64,000 bases of DNA, taken from contig OX639992.1 in the NCBI GenBank assembly GCA_951828515.1, positions 5,062,217-5,126,216 on the forward strand, in the 5' to 3' direction. Positions within the stretch are counted from its first letter, which is position 1. Each line of letters starts with the position of its first letter. The stretch is from an uncultured Poribacteria bacterium. GTDB lineage: Bacteria; Poribacteria; WGA-4E; WGA-3G. Made by a program: the position numbers and the translations under genes. The notes under the pieces are model-generated. The model searched no databases. It was not told the DNA's origin and saw nothing but the letters and a program-made list of their open reading frames with translations. Below are positions 51,886 through 60,816 of the stretch, piece by piece.

Positions 51886-52827
51886 TTACCACTTCACCAA
51901 ACGTTCCACATGCGCTACAACCGATTCAGATACCCCTTCTAAGCTATAACCGCCCTCCAATGCTGAAATAACACGCCCCGATGCGGTTTCCTCAGCAAAT
52001 TCAAGAATTAGATCCGTCAGTGCAGAAAATCCGTCTGCCGTGAGTTCAGTCCCAGCGAGCGGGTCAAGGTAGTGCGCATCAAATCCCGCTGAAATTAAGA
52101 TGACTTCAGGCGCGAACTCTTTTAAAGTGGGGATGAGAATATCCGTAAAGGCCTCGGCGTATTCGTCATCACCGCTTTCCGCTGGCATCGGCATGTTTAG
52201 CGTTGTGCCGCGTGCTTTTCCGCTCCCACGCTCATAACTTGAACCCGTACCGGGATATAGCGGCGACTGGTGGATAGAGAAAAAGAAGACCGTTTCATCT
52301 TCATAGAAAATATCTTGTGTGCCGTTCCCGTGATGGACATCCCAATCTACAATCGCGACCTTTCCGATGCCGTGTTCCCGTTGAAGATAACGAGCGACAA
52401 TCGCGATATTGTTGAATAGGCAAAACCCCATGCTCTGGTTTTGCGTGGCATGGTGTCCGGGTGGACGCACCATAGCGAAGCCGTTTTTCACTGTTCCTGT
52501 TACGACGGCATCTGCGATACGTAACACACCACCCGTAGAAAGTTTTGCTATATCAAACGAAGCCTTCACAACGGGAGTGTCGTAGGTGAGCAGCAATTCT
52601 CGTTCGCAGTAGTGCTGGATGTGTTCAGGGTAAGTTGGTTCGTGTGCGTAGCAAAGTTGCGCGGCACTTGCGGGTGTCGGTTCAATGGGATGTAACTGTT
52701 CCCAGACTTCGCTTTCCTGAAGGGCAGCCAAACTCGCGTGTAGCCGATCTGGCCGTTCCGGGTGGTTCGGACCGGTGTCGTGATTAAGATAATCTGGATG
52801 ATAGGCGAACCCTGTCTTTTGTGTCAT
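51886..52827 (-). CDS. Histone deacetylase-family (acetoin utilisation/APAH-like) deacetylase
   Basis: This 313-residue zinc deacetylase has GFAYHPDYLNHDTGPNHPER at the start, the catalytic His pair in MVRPPGHHATQNQSMGFCLF (about 115-135), the metal residues in VAIVDWDVHHGNGTQDIFYE (Asp, His; about 150-170), the ISAGFDAHYLDPLAG second Asp site (about 245-260) and ALEGGYSLEGV near the end. Family members remove acetyl groups from polyamines or small molecules in bacteria, or from proteins. All expected metal ligands are present. It lies nine bases downstream of an orphan methylase gene. Confidence 0.93.
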   Translation of the reverse strand: MTQKTGFAYHPDYLNHDTGPNHPERPDRLHASLAALQESEVWEQLHPIEPTPASAAQLCYAHEPTYPEHIQHYCERELLLTYDTPVVKASFDIAKLSTGGVLRIADAVVTGTVKNGFAMVRPPGHHATQNQSMGFCLFNNIAIVARYLQREHGIGKVAIVDWDVHHGNGTQDIFYEDETVFFFSIHQSPLYPGTGSSYERGSGKARGTTLNMPMPAESGDDEYAEAFTDILIPTLKEFAPEVILISAGFDAHYLDPLAGTELTADGFSALTDLILEFAEETASGRVISALEGGYSLEGVSESVVAHVERLVKW

Positions 52828-52835
52828 GTATATGC

Positions 52836-54332
52836 CTAATCCTTTTGAGCGTCATGTGATTCTTTAAATGAAAGAATTTTTTTAATTTTTCCCGGTTGTG
52901 CCCAATTGCATTTTCCAGCACCATTGAGCTGCCGTAAGAGCATCGGAATTTTGGGATTCTCAAGCGCATTCTTAATCCTGTACGCCGCATCTTCAGACCA
53001 GCACGGGATGAACGCATGCATCGATTGGTTGCCTTGCCAAACTTGCCCATCTATAGAACTCAGCACAACTGGGTTAAACTGATTCTTTCCATACGCCTCC
53101 CACATCACTTTGAACGGTGCAAACGAATAGGTGCCAACACCGAGCAATCCCCACCAGTATCCTCTATCAATCGCTGTTCGGAGCAGCGTGCCCTTTCGGG
53201 ATCGTAGCGTTTCTTCGGCACTGTGGAGGTATTCTTTTAAATGGACGTGCTGTTCAATCTGGTGCTGCGTGAACGGTTTTCCGGTTTCCCGATGATACGG
53301 TAGAAGTATCCATTTATGAGGGGATACTGCGTCCTGTCGCCATACCTCCTTTGTCGCGAGCGGATACAAAAATGCTTCAGGGAGATGCGACGGTTTGTCC
53401 TCAAAGATAAAAACGCTGTTGGCACCGCATGTATTCACACCCTGTCTTGGTGTTTGTGTCGGTGACAGGTTAATGTCAACAGTCGTGCCAGTATTCAGTT
53501 CGTTGAGGTTTTGCACGATCCGCCACGGATCTGTAGAATCTTTAAAGGGTACTGCCTTATGCTCAGTCCATTCTCCGTCCGATTCCCTGAAATACGTAAC
53601 CGGGAAAGTCTGCCGCGTATCGCACCGAAATTTAGCACAACAGTATGACGTATTAACCCCTCCATATACTTTAGTCGATGTGAATTCATAGACCGTATCT
53701 ACGGCAAAATCACGCTGATTTGCGCGATAATTTCTAAAACCGTTATGCGCGCCATCACCGAAAAAGAGGGAAAGCGGGAGATAGAAATACCCAACCCCAT
53801 CCTTTTTTAGCAATTTACCAAGAACGATCTTTAAAATGAGTGCCGCGATGTCAATACGAGAGGAACCTAAAAGTAACTGCTGTCTGTCTGGCACCAGGCC
53901 TTCTGCCAGAAAAAAAGGTTTTACACGCGTTTTGTAATCCGAGGGTAGAGCCGCGAAATTTGACCACGGTGGGTTCCCGATAAGAATGTCATACTGTTCG
54001 GTGTGCGACTCCATAATCACATCTTGGCAGAAGAGTTGAGTTGTCGGGAAATCAATCCCGAATTCTTGCTTAACGTTCTTTCTAAACCACGCCAGATGGG
54101 AAGCGTTTATCTCGATGAGCGTTAAGCGTGACAAGCGTTCGGGGGGGACAGAGACCCCTCGACGATGTGCGATGTCCAGAAGTGCGAGGACGAATGCGCC
54201 TTTCCCTGCTGTGGGATCGCAGATGTGCGCGCCATCAATCCACGCGTCAAAGATACCCCATTTGTTGATAAGCCACTTTGCCCATTCCAGCGGGGTAAAA
54301 ACTTCTCCAATTCCAGTTGATTTATCCGGCAT
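52836..54332 (-). CDS. Orphan N6-adenine DNA methyltransferase
   Basis: From the ATG at 54332 this is a protein of about 498 residues. It begins GIGEVFTPLEWAKWLINKWG (the VFTP motif of type I/II N6 methylases), with motif I ICDPTAGKGAFVLALLDIA (about 37-55) and the catalytic NPPW in DILIGNPPWSNFAALPS (about 115-131). The C-terminal half (about 260-498) resembles a target-recognition domain. No restriction partner is visible, so it may be solitary or part of a type IIG/BREX-like relic. The ATG at 54395 would add 21 residues without support. Confidence 0.8.
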   Translation of the reverse strand: MPDKSTGIGEVFTPLEWAKWLINKWGIFDAWIDGAHICDPTAGKGAFVLALLDIAHRRGVSVPPERLSRLTLIEINASHLAWFRKNVKQEFGIDFPTTQLFCQDVIMESHTEQYDILIGNPPWSNFAALPSDYKTRVKPFFLAEGLVPDRQQLLLGSSRIDIAALILKIVLGKLLKKDGVGYFYLPLSLFFGDGAHNGFRNYRANQRDFAVDTVYEFTSTKVYGGVNTSYCCAKFRCDTRQTFPVTYFRESDGEWTEHKAVPFKDSTDPWRIVQNLNELNTGTTVDINLSPTQTPRQGVNTCGANSVFIFEDKPSHLPEAFLYPLATKEVWRQDAVSPHKWILLPYHRETGKPFTQHQIEQHVHLKEYLHSAEETLRSRKGTLLRTAIDRGYWWGLLGVGTYSFAPFKVMWEAYGKNQFNPVVLSSIDGQVWQGNQSMHAFIPCWSEDAAYRIKNALENPKIPMLLRQLNGAGKCNWAQPGKIKKILSFKESHDAQKD

Positions 54333-54411
54333 AGTTACAAATCTGGGCTGTAGGAGCACCCATAGGTAGGGCACTAACAAAGGGGTACCCGACAACGCCG
54401 CGCCCTTCCGC

Positions 54412-55182
54412 TTATTGGGTTGCTTTCACTCTTGCCCACGTCGTTGCCAGTTTCCCTTCCGGTTCAACGGCAAAGGCTTCGTCCCATCCATTCAGCAACT
54501 GCTGGATCTCATCCGCCTCAAGCGCACGGCTGAGAAGGACAATCTCGTCTATGCCACCGGTAAACGACTCTGGACCGAATTTGAGTTGTAAAATCTCACC
54601 TACGGCGACTTTGCCACCCCATTCCGGTTTCCAATCTGCTTTGTTAGATGCCAACGCGCCTTTTTTGCTTTCGGGTTCGCCATCAACGTACATCTCAACA
54701 TTCTTTCCATCGTACGTTCCGGCGACATGATACCACGTCCCTTGTTCTAATTCTGTTTTGCCGTAAAATCCGGGTGTGATACCGTTGGCTGTCCAGACTC
54801 TGAATGAGAAACCATCAGGTATCGGTTCGCCAGCAGACTGGTCTTCTAACAAATACGCACCGTTTTTTCTCACACCGGTATCTGAATCGGCATCTACGCG
54901 GAACCACGCAGCTACGGTCAATTCTTCGCTGATGCTCTGGAGGCTTTTTGAATCCCCTACATCTATGCTACCAGCACCACCCGCAACAACTGCTTTACCA
55001 AATTTACCGTCTTCAAACTTAAAATTTCCGGCTATCTTTCCATCGTTACCGTTGTCTGTTGCATCTTTAACATCGCCTTCAAAGAGCCAAACGCCAACGA
55101 TTGCTGGATCGTCTTCTTCCAATGCCCATGAGGCGGTGCAAAAACATAAAAGCAATGCCAAACCTATACATAGCGATTTCAT
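54412..55182 (-). CDS. Exported LamG-domain protein with C-terminal TWG tail
   Basis: This 256-residue protein has a signal peptide (about 1-20, LCIGLALLLCFCTASWA). The LamG domain spans about 25-225, with AIVGVWLFEGDVKDATDNGN, FKFEDGKFGKAVVAGGAGSI, EQGTWYHVAGTYDGKNVEMY and TGGIDEIVLLSRALEADEIQ. It ends AVEPEGKLATTWARVK plus ATQ. Here the usual glycine after TW is alanine. It is the most distant of the tail-bearing proteins in sequence, yet the tail is still aligned without gaps. Confidence 0.85.
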   Translation of the reverse strand: MKSLCIGLALLLCFCTASWALEEDDPAIVGVWLFEGDVKDATDNGNDGKIAGNFKFEDGKFGKAVVAGGAGSIDVGDSKSLQSISEELTVAAWFRVDADSDTGVRKNGAYLLEDQSAGEPIPDGFSFRVWTANGITPGFYGKTELEQGTWYHVAGTYDGKNVEMYVDGEPESKKGALASNKADWKPEWGGKVAVGEILQLKFGPESFTGGIDEIVLLSRALEADEIQQLLNGWDEAFAVEPEGKLATTWARVKATQ

Positions 55183-55378
55183 TTGAATGTCTCCATGAAA
55201 TGTTAAATGCCCAAAACATTGTCGGGCATAAAGCCTTAATTTGATAATGTCAGGTTAACAGGTTTTCCTGCATCTCTTCTGTATAAGGTATTATATCACA
55301 TTTCCATCCTTTTAGCAGATGCTTTTCCTCCGAGAAAAAAGATAGCAACATACCTGAAGTTGAACATGACAAATTTAC

Positions 55379-55407
55379 TTGCAGGTTCACGTAAAATATG
55401 CTACACT
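55379..55407 (+). promoter_or_regulatory. Promoter of the radical SAM maturase gene
   Basis: TTGCAG (55379-55384) and TACACT (55402-55407) are 17 bp apart, about 45 bp before the preferred ATG at 55452. Confidence 0.5.
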
Positions 55408-55451
55408 TTAAGACATCAAGGTAAATTAAAAAAGTGAAAAGAGGGGATCAG

Positions 55452-56741
55452 ATGGTTCAACATAACGCACCGCGCGCATTTCATGTAATGACAAAGCCGA
55501 TCGGGCCGATATGCAATTTGGATTGCGAGTACTGCTTCTATCTCGATAAAGAGAAACTCTATCCCGAAACGCGCTCCTTCCGGATGAACGACGCGATTTT
55601 GGAAAATTATGTTAAGCAATACATAGACGCTCAGGACGTCAACGAAGTCACGTTCGCATGGCAAGGCGGTGAGCCTACTTTGATGGGTGTGGACTTCTTC
55701 CGACAAGCAATTAGATACCAACAGAAATATAGACGTCCGGGTATGCAGATCCAGAATTCGTTTCAAACGAACGCCACACTCCTTGACGATGAATGGGGAG
55801 AGTTTTTCAAGCGGAACAAATTCCTAATCGGGGTGAGCATCGATGGACCGCCGGAAACTCACGATAAATATCGCTACGACAAACGCGGCAGACCGTCCTC
55901 TGAACAGGTAATTCGTGGGTTGCGTGTCTTGCAGAAGCATAAGGTCGATTACAATATACTTTGCGTTGTCAACAAACATAACGCTGAGTATCCGCTGGAG
56001 GTCTACAACTACTTCAAAGAACTTGGCGCAGAGTTTATGCAATTTATTCCCGCGGTTGAGCAATTTGATGGAAAAAATGTGTCCCCGCGTTCCGTTACAG
56101 CGCGACAGTACGGTAAATTTCTCTGTGCCATTTTTGATGAATGGGTCGTGAACGACATCGGAAAGATTTTCGTCCAAATTTTCGACGTGGCGTTAGAAGC
56201 GTGGTTGGGTTACAATCCGAGTCTCTGTGTTTTTAATGAAACCTGCGGGGATGCCCTCGCAATTGAGCATAATGGGGACCTCTACTCCTGTGACCATTTC
56301 GTTACGTCTGACTATCACGTCGGAAACATTGCGGAAAACACTATTGCTGAGATGGTGGATTCAACGTTCCAACGCAAATTCGGGACCGATAAACGGGATA
56401 CGCTACCCGAATACTGCCGGAGTTGCGAAGTGAAGTTCGTCTGCAATGGCGGCTGTCCAAAGAACCGGTTTATCAAAACGCCTACCGGTGAAGATGGCTT
56501 GAACTACCTCTGCGCTGGCTATAAGCAGTTTTTCAATCATATCGACGAACCGATGAAGATGATGGCTTCTGCACTTCAGGCGGGACGACCTGCGAATAGT
56601 ATCATACCGATACTACGCCAGCGTCAGCAGGAACAAACACGCGCCGATACATCAATAGGTTCACAGAAAGTCGGACGGAACTCGCCGTGTCCGTGCGGTA
56701 GCGGACGGAAATATAAGCAGTGCTGCCTAAACAAAAAGTAA
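55452..56741 (+). CDS. Anaerobic sulfatase-maturase-like radical SAM/SPASM protein with SEC-C tail
   Basis: This 429-residue protein has the radical SAM cluster motif GPICNLDCEYCFYLDKEKLY (CxxxCxxC, about 19-30), TFAWQGGEPTLMGVDFFRQA (about 62-81) and a SPASM domain with Cys clusters in CRSCEVKFVCNGGCPKNRF. The family activates sulfatases by oxidising Cys or Ser to formylglycine. The extreme C-terminus is RNSPCPCGSGRKYKQCC, a SEC-C zinc motif not usual for this family. No sulfatase gene is nearby. The ATG at 55452 with GAGGGG upstream is preferred over the GTG at 55434. Confidence 0.9.
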   Translation: MVQHNAPRAFHVMTKPIGPICNLDCEYCFYLDKEKLYPETRSFRMNDAILENYVKQYIDAQDVNEVTFAWQGGEPTLMGVDFFRQAIRYQQKYRRPGMQIQNSFQTNATLLDDEWGEFFKRNKFLIGVSIDGPPETHDKYRYDKRGRPSSEQVIRGLRVLQKHKVDYNILCVVNKHNAEYPLEVYNYFKELGAEFMQFIPAVEQFDGKNVSPRSVTARQYGKFLCAIFDEWVVNDIGKIFVQIFDVALEAWLGYNPSLCVFNETCGDALAIEHNGDLYSCDHFVTSDYHVGNIAENTIAEMVDSTFQRKFGTDKRDTLPEYCRSCEVKFVCNGGCPKNRFIKTPTGEDGLNYLCAGYKQFFNHIDEPMKMMASALQAGRPANSIIPILRQRQQEQTRADTSIGSQKVGRNSPCPCGSGRKYKQCCLNKK

Positions 56742-56819
56742 TCCAGCCTGCGGTAGGCGCGGTTTCCTAAGGGGAAACACCCAAGCAAAAACACCGCACC
56801 GAAGTTAGAAAGGTAAACT

Positions 56820-57407
56820 TTGTCGAAAAATGTGATAGTCGTGGCAGGTCCAAACGGGTCCGGCAAAACGACATTCGCTCGTGAATATCTTCGGGATTCA
56901 GAGATTTCTGAATATATCAGTGCCGATGCAATCGCCGAAAGACTGGTATCCGATCCAGCGGATTTGGACAGCGTCAAAATTCAAGCGGGTCGGCTCTTTA
57001 TAAAAGAAATTCGTGGTCTCATTGAAGCGGAGAAAGATTTCGTCGTAGAGGTGACACTTTCGGGTAAAGGCTTTGCGAGAATCATCTCCCGATTGAAACG
57101 TGCTGGATACACAGTCTCGATCGTCTTCATTTTTCTGAAATCCGCTGAGACGTGTGTTGCACGAGTCCGAAATAGAGTGAGTGCGGGTGGGCACCATGTG
57201 CCAACGGAAGATGTTGTGCGCCGGTTTTATCGGAGCAAGCACAATTTTTGGTACACCTATAGAGATCTGGTGGATCGATGGAATCTTTTCTACAACTCTG
57301 TGGAACACTTTCAAGAGGTCGCTTCTGGTGAAGGGAACAGTGTTATAGTAACAAACGAGACTTTCTTTGAGTTGTTTATGCGAGACATTCGCAATGGAGG
57401 CACATAA
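56820..57407 (+). CDS. Zeta-toxin-like P-loop kinase
   Basis: This 195-residue protein starts with SKNVIVVAGPNGSGKTTFAR (Walker A about 10-18), followed by EYISADAIAERLVSDPADLD, an acidic site as in zeta toxins, and RLFIKEIRGLIEAEKDFVVE and SRLKRAGYTVSIVFIFLKS. The layout fits the zeta-toxin/UDP-N-acetylglucosamine kinase-like family. The start is TTG at 56820 with AAAGG upstream. It overlaps the downstream small gene by one base (TAATG). Alternatively it is a housekeeping P-loop kinase; toxicity is not shown. Confidence 0.7.
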   Translation: MSKNVIVVAGPNGSGKTTFAREYLRDSEISEYISADAIAERLVSDPADLDSVKIQAGRLFIKEIRGLIEAEKDFVVEVTLSGKGFARIISRLKRAGYTVSIVFIFLKSAETCVARVRNRVSAGGHHVPTEDVVRRFYRSKHNFWYTYRDLVDRWNLFYNSVEHFQEVASGEGNSVIVTNETFFELFMRDIRNGGT

Positions 57408-57634
57408 TGTGTCAAGATGAACTAAGCCTTGAAACCCATAAATGGTCACGTGAGATGCTGCGAATCGGCAATCGCGCTGTTAAAAGAGCGCAAGAAGAGA
57501 ACCGCAAGAAAGGGATTCCGAATGTGTATGATTTCAACGGTCATCTCTACTATGAACTCCCGAACGGCGAACTGACGAAGGAAGATCCATATCCCTTAGT
57601 AAAAGAAAGGGATGCAAAAGAGGAAAAATGTTAA
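57407..57634 (+). CDS. Small partner of the zeta-toxin-like kinase, candidate antitoxin
   Basis: This 75-residue protein begins CQDELSLETHKWSREMLRIG and contains GIPNVYDFNGHLYYELPNGE. It is basic and helical at the start and beta-like at the end. I know similar small proteins next to zeta-like kinases, but no assigned function. The start codon overlaps the kinase stop (TAATG) and the stop overlaps the next gene by seven bases, so the three are translated together. An antitoxin role is inferred from position only. Confidence 0.6.
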   Translation: MCQDELSLETHKWSREMLRIGNRAVKRAQEENRKKGIPNVYDFNGHLYYELPNGELTKEDPYPLVKERDAKEEKC

Positions 57635-58401
57635 CTATCTGTTACGACCCGTACTCTGGCACATTGGGCAAATTCACACGTGCCGAGATTTTTGATCTCG
57701 TCGCCGACGCAGGCTACGAAGGTATCAACATTCCCGTGAATTCCGGTTTTCTCGGTGAACTCTCGACTGCGGAGATAGATAACGCAATAAGTCTCGCTGA
57801 AAAACATAATCTCGTTGCCCCAACGATCGGCTTCGGCAATCACATTCTGACAACCCCCGCTCGAAAAGAAGAGGCACTGCAGCACTTTGAGATCGTCCTC
57901 GAAGTCGCCCGTCGATTCGACGCTGAAGTTATCGGTGTGTGGGTGAACCCATCTGAAAGTGTATCACGACAAGAATCTCTGGATGCGCTTGCCGATAGTC
58001 TGTCTCAGATGATACCCGCCTGCAATGAAAACGGAATGAAGATCGCGCTTGAGTTTGAGAAAGGATGTCCGCTTGATAACTATCGCGAAGGTGTAGAATT
58101 CGTTGAGGGGACAGGTTTGCAGGTCTATCTGACGTGTGATACGTATCATCTTTTCAACGATGGAGCTGAGCCACACACGGCAGTGCACGCGATGAAGGCG
58201 TGCCTCGGTGATGTGCATGTATCGGGGAGTAACCGCGGTGAACCGGGCGGTGGCGTTTTCGATTTTGAGACGTTTGCGCAAGGCTTGAAAGAGATCGGTT
58301 TCTCGGGTCCGCTTGTTGTCCAGTACAAGATGGAAGATGTAGCGAGTATTGCGCGCAGTTGCGAGTTTACCAAAAAGTTTCGATCGATGATACAAGCATA
58401 G
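57628..58401 (+). CDS. Sugar-phosphate isomerase/epimerase-like TIM-barrel protein
   Basis: This 257-residue AP_endonuc_2-type barrel has MLTICYDPYSGTLGKFTRAE at the start, VADAGYEGINIPV, metal ligands in MKIALEFEKGCPLD (Glu), LQVYLTCDTYHLFNDG (Asp, His), LGDVHVSGSNRGEPGGGVFD (His) and GPLVVQYKM near the end (Gln where Glu is common). The Glu to Gln change at the last ligand is a caution on activity. It belongs to the zeta-like operon by overlap (seven bases). A related gene is at 44801-45565. Confidence 0.85.
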   Translation: MLTICYDPYSGTLGKFTRAEIFDLVADAGYEGINIPVNSGFLGELSTAEIDNAISLAEKHNLVAPTIGFGNHILTTPARKEEALQHFEIVLEVARRFDAEVIGVWVNPSESVSRQESLDALADSLSQMIPACNENGMKIALEFEKGCPLDNYREGVEFVEGTGLQVYLTCDTYHLFNDGAEPHTAVHAMKACLGDVHVSGSNRGEPGGGVFDFETFAQGLKEIGFSGPLVVQYKMEDVASIARSCEFTKKFRSMIQA

Positions 58402-58415
58402 AGAGGAGATTTCGG

Positions 58416-59525
58416 ATGAGACGGATTGCCTTTTTAATTTTCGCTGTTACCTTTATAACAATCGGATCTATTTATGCGCATGTAACAGAACACCCTCCAA
58501 CAGAGACAGGAGATTTCCAGTTTGTTGCGCATCATGAAGCCTCTGACATGAAACTTACGAGTGGACAGGGCGCGCTTAAGTTCAAAGTCCTCTATACGCG
58601 CGACCATTTTCCGCCAGAAGTCGTCGCAGCGATTGACAAGGCGCACGGTGGGTTTGACGTAGACAGAAGGGAAGGAAAGGGTGAAACCTATTTCGCACTC
58701 CCCGGTGTCGGCATCATCCAAATTAGTGCAGACCTGAAGACCACGCGATTCATTGAGACACCTCCCGCGCTGAAAAAAGCCAATGCACACTACACAACCG
58801 TCTGGACGACATCTGCTGGGACACCTTACCTCTCTTTCCCCGCGAATGATGTTGGCAAGATTTTCACAACAACGATGGATGGGAAACTCGTTCATACACT
58901 GGAAGCTCCGGACGCAATGACAGATTTCGAGCATCAGGCAGTGAACACCTATTTCAGTGAAGGTGGGAAATTTGTGCCTACCGGCATAACGCATGTTGAT
59001 GGAATGCTTTACGTTACGACCGGTTACTCTGATTTAGATTACATTTTGGGGGCGAAACTCACGAGTCTTGACCCGCTTGAGGCGAGTTGGTACCCATTGG
59101 CATTCGGCGGTAAGGGGGATGAACCGGGACAATTCGGTACAGGACATCACATTACAGTGCCTTACGGCACAAATCGATTAGATGCTTCCGATCGGGCAAA
59201 TGCAGAAATTGAGCGTTATTCTCCAGATGGCACCTACTTGGAAACACTTCCACTTATTAAAGGGTCATTCCCGTGTAGCATTGACTATGAGGTAGGATAC
59301 GCTGTCGTTGCGTCTCTCTTTGGACCCAATAAAGAGAAAGGCGCGCCGCTCTACATCTTGGAGGGCAACAATCTCGTCTCAACCGTTATGTTAAAAGAGG
59401 AGTTGGGTGTGGAAACCTTCCAGCATCTGCATGGCGCAGTGATCCGTAAGATTGACGGCAAACTTTACATCATTGCCCAATCGTGGAATCCCGGAGATAT
59501 TGTAATTCTGGAACAGGTAATGTAG
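58416..59525 (+). CDS. Exported six-bladed beta-propeller-like protein
   Basis: From the ATG at 58416 the protein has 369 residues and a signal peptide (MRRIAFLIFAVTFITIGSIY). The body shows repeated strands of the NHL/SMP-30 type (GVGIIQISADLKTTRF, SAGTPYLSFPANDVGKIFTT, GITHVDGMLYVTTGYSDLDY, ERYSPDGTYLETLPLIKG). I cannot name a family with confidence; a lactonase- or sugar-binding propeller is plausible. GAGAGGAGAT lies five bases upstream of the ATG. An in-frame upstream start at 58359 lies inside the preceding gene. Confidence 0.65.
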   Translation: MRRIAFLIFAVTFITIGSIYAHVTEHPPTETGDFQFVAHHEASDMKLTSGQGALKFKVLYTRDHFPPEVVAAIDKAHGGFDVDRREGKGETYFALPGVGIIQISADLKTTRFIETPPALKKANAHYTTVWTTSAGTPYLSFPANDVGKIFTTTMDGKLVHTLEAPDAMTDFEHQAVNTYFSEGGKFVPTGITHVDGMLYVTTGYSDLDYILGAKLTSLDPLEASWYPLAFGGKGDEPGQFGTGHHITVPYGTNRLDASDRANAEIERYSPDGTYLETLPLIKGSFPCSIDYEVGYAVVASLFGPNKEKGAPLYILEGNNLVSTVMLKEELGVETFQHLHGAVIRKIDGKLYIIAQSWNPGDIVILEQVM

Positions 59526-59570
59526 CATATAGAAAGTGAGATGATGGAAAGTTTATTCCCATAAACGAAT

Positions 59571-60797
59571 TTACGGTGCTTTTTCTGCTTCTCTGGTAAC
59601 CCCGATGAACTTCTTAATTCGCGGGTGGCCTTTGTGAAAACCAAAGATTCCAAGGTTGTTTTCGGTGATGCTATCAAGTTCGCGAATTTTCCATCCATCC
59701 TTTTCATCTTTCACTAAATAGAGGTGCGTTTCCCCTGGGAACGCACCTTTGTAGCAGTTGTAACCTATGGCAGCAGCTTCCAATTTGCTCCCTTTATAGC
59801 GAAAAATCCAAAAATCTGTCAATTTATCGTTCTGTCCCCATTTAGTACCCTTTGTGCCGATCCCGACCCACAGACCTTCGATACTACCCAAACCCGGCGT
59901 TAAGGGCACGGGTGGTTTTCCAGGAAACACTGTTCCAAATACGATGGAACTGGTATCAAAGGTATCCTGAATACCTTTGATATCTTCGTTGTTAAAGGCT
60001 TTATAGAAGGCGCTATAGACCGCTTGGATTGCTGCTTTTTCTGCTGCGAAGTCAATTGGGGATCCTGTTGAAGTAACAGTGATTTTTCCAGGATTAACAG
60101 GGATAATCCCACTTCCAGGTTTTACTTTATTGTCACCAATAGCATCAAGGTGTTGCGAAACCAACACGAGATCCAAAATATTAACAATTCCATCTTCGTT
60201 GACATCCACATTTGGGTTTGCTGGAGTAACTACGCTGAGGTTACTTGCCACCAATGTTAGATCCAAGATGTTTACCTTTCCATTTCCATCGATGTCACCG
60301 ATTGAAGGCAACTGGGTTGCCATAATTTGTCCATTTCTCGTTGTAACTGCTAAGGGCAACCCTCCACTATCGGAGAGTATTACATCCATTAATTTAATGG
60401 TAGAATCCGTGGACTCAATTACCTCAAACGTTAATGTAGCAAGCGTGCCTTTGTTGACAGAAGCAGCCCCAAATATGGATGTTGCTGCCATATAAACAGT
60501 TTTGTTAGAGACTATGGGAGATGCAGCAAGAGGCCCCGCAGGAAGATAATCTGCGTTTGCTCCTTCAATATAACGGAGGGCTGTTGGATCGAAACTAACG
60601 ATTAGTTCGTAGCCTGCAACACCTTGGCCATTCACTATTTGAATGTTTACGTTCATCTGTTCACCGACTGCCAAGGGAGCAGTCGGTTCAAATGCCACAT
60701 GGACCAAGACTTGCCCGTATGCCATTGCTGTAAACCCTTGATATATCATACTCACCAACCACAAAAAAAGTACGATATTCTTAGAAGATTTTTTCAT
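59571..60797 (-). CDS. Exported cohesin-like/dockerin/SnoaL-like protein
   Basis: This 408-residue protein has a signal peptide (about 1-28, IVLFLWLVSMIYQGFTAMA). Residues about 30-160 are cohesin-type (LAVGEQMNVNIQIVNGQGVA, GYELIVSFDPTALRYIEG, GTLATLTFEVI). About 165-225 hold two dockerin type I calcium loops (GDIDGNGKVNILDLTLVASN and VDVNEDGIVNILDLVLVSQH). About 250-400 is an NTF2/SnoaL-like domain (EKAAIQAVYSAFYKAFNNED). Cohesin and dockerin in one chain could allow self-association, like a miniature cellulosome adaptor. No enzyme domain is clear. Confidence 0.8.
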   Translation of the reverse strand: MKKSSKNIVLFLWLVSMIYQGFTAMAYGQVLVHVAFEPTAPLAVGEQMNVNIQIVNGQGVAGYELIVSFDPTALRYIEGANADYLPAGPLAASPIVSNKTVYMAATSIFGAASVNKGTLATLTFEVIESTDSTIKLMDVILSDSGGLPLAVTTRNGQIMATQLPSIGDIDGNGKVNILDLTLVASNLSVVTPANPNVDVNEDGIVNILDLVLVSQHLDAIGDNKVKPGSGIIPVNPGKITVTSTGSPIDFAAEKAAIQAVYSAFYKAFNNEDIKGIQDTFDTSSIVFGTVFPGKPPVPLTPGLGSIEGLWVGIGTKGTKWGQNDKLTDFWIFRYKGSKLEAAAIGYNCYKGAFPGETHLYLVKDEKDGWKIRELDSITENNLGIFGFHKGHPRIKKFIGVTREAEKAP

Positions 60798-60816
60798 AAA
60801 TTACCTTCTTATAAGC

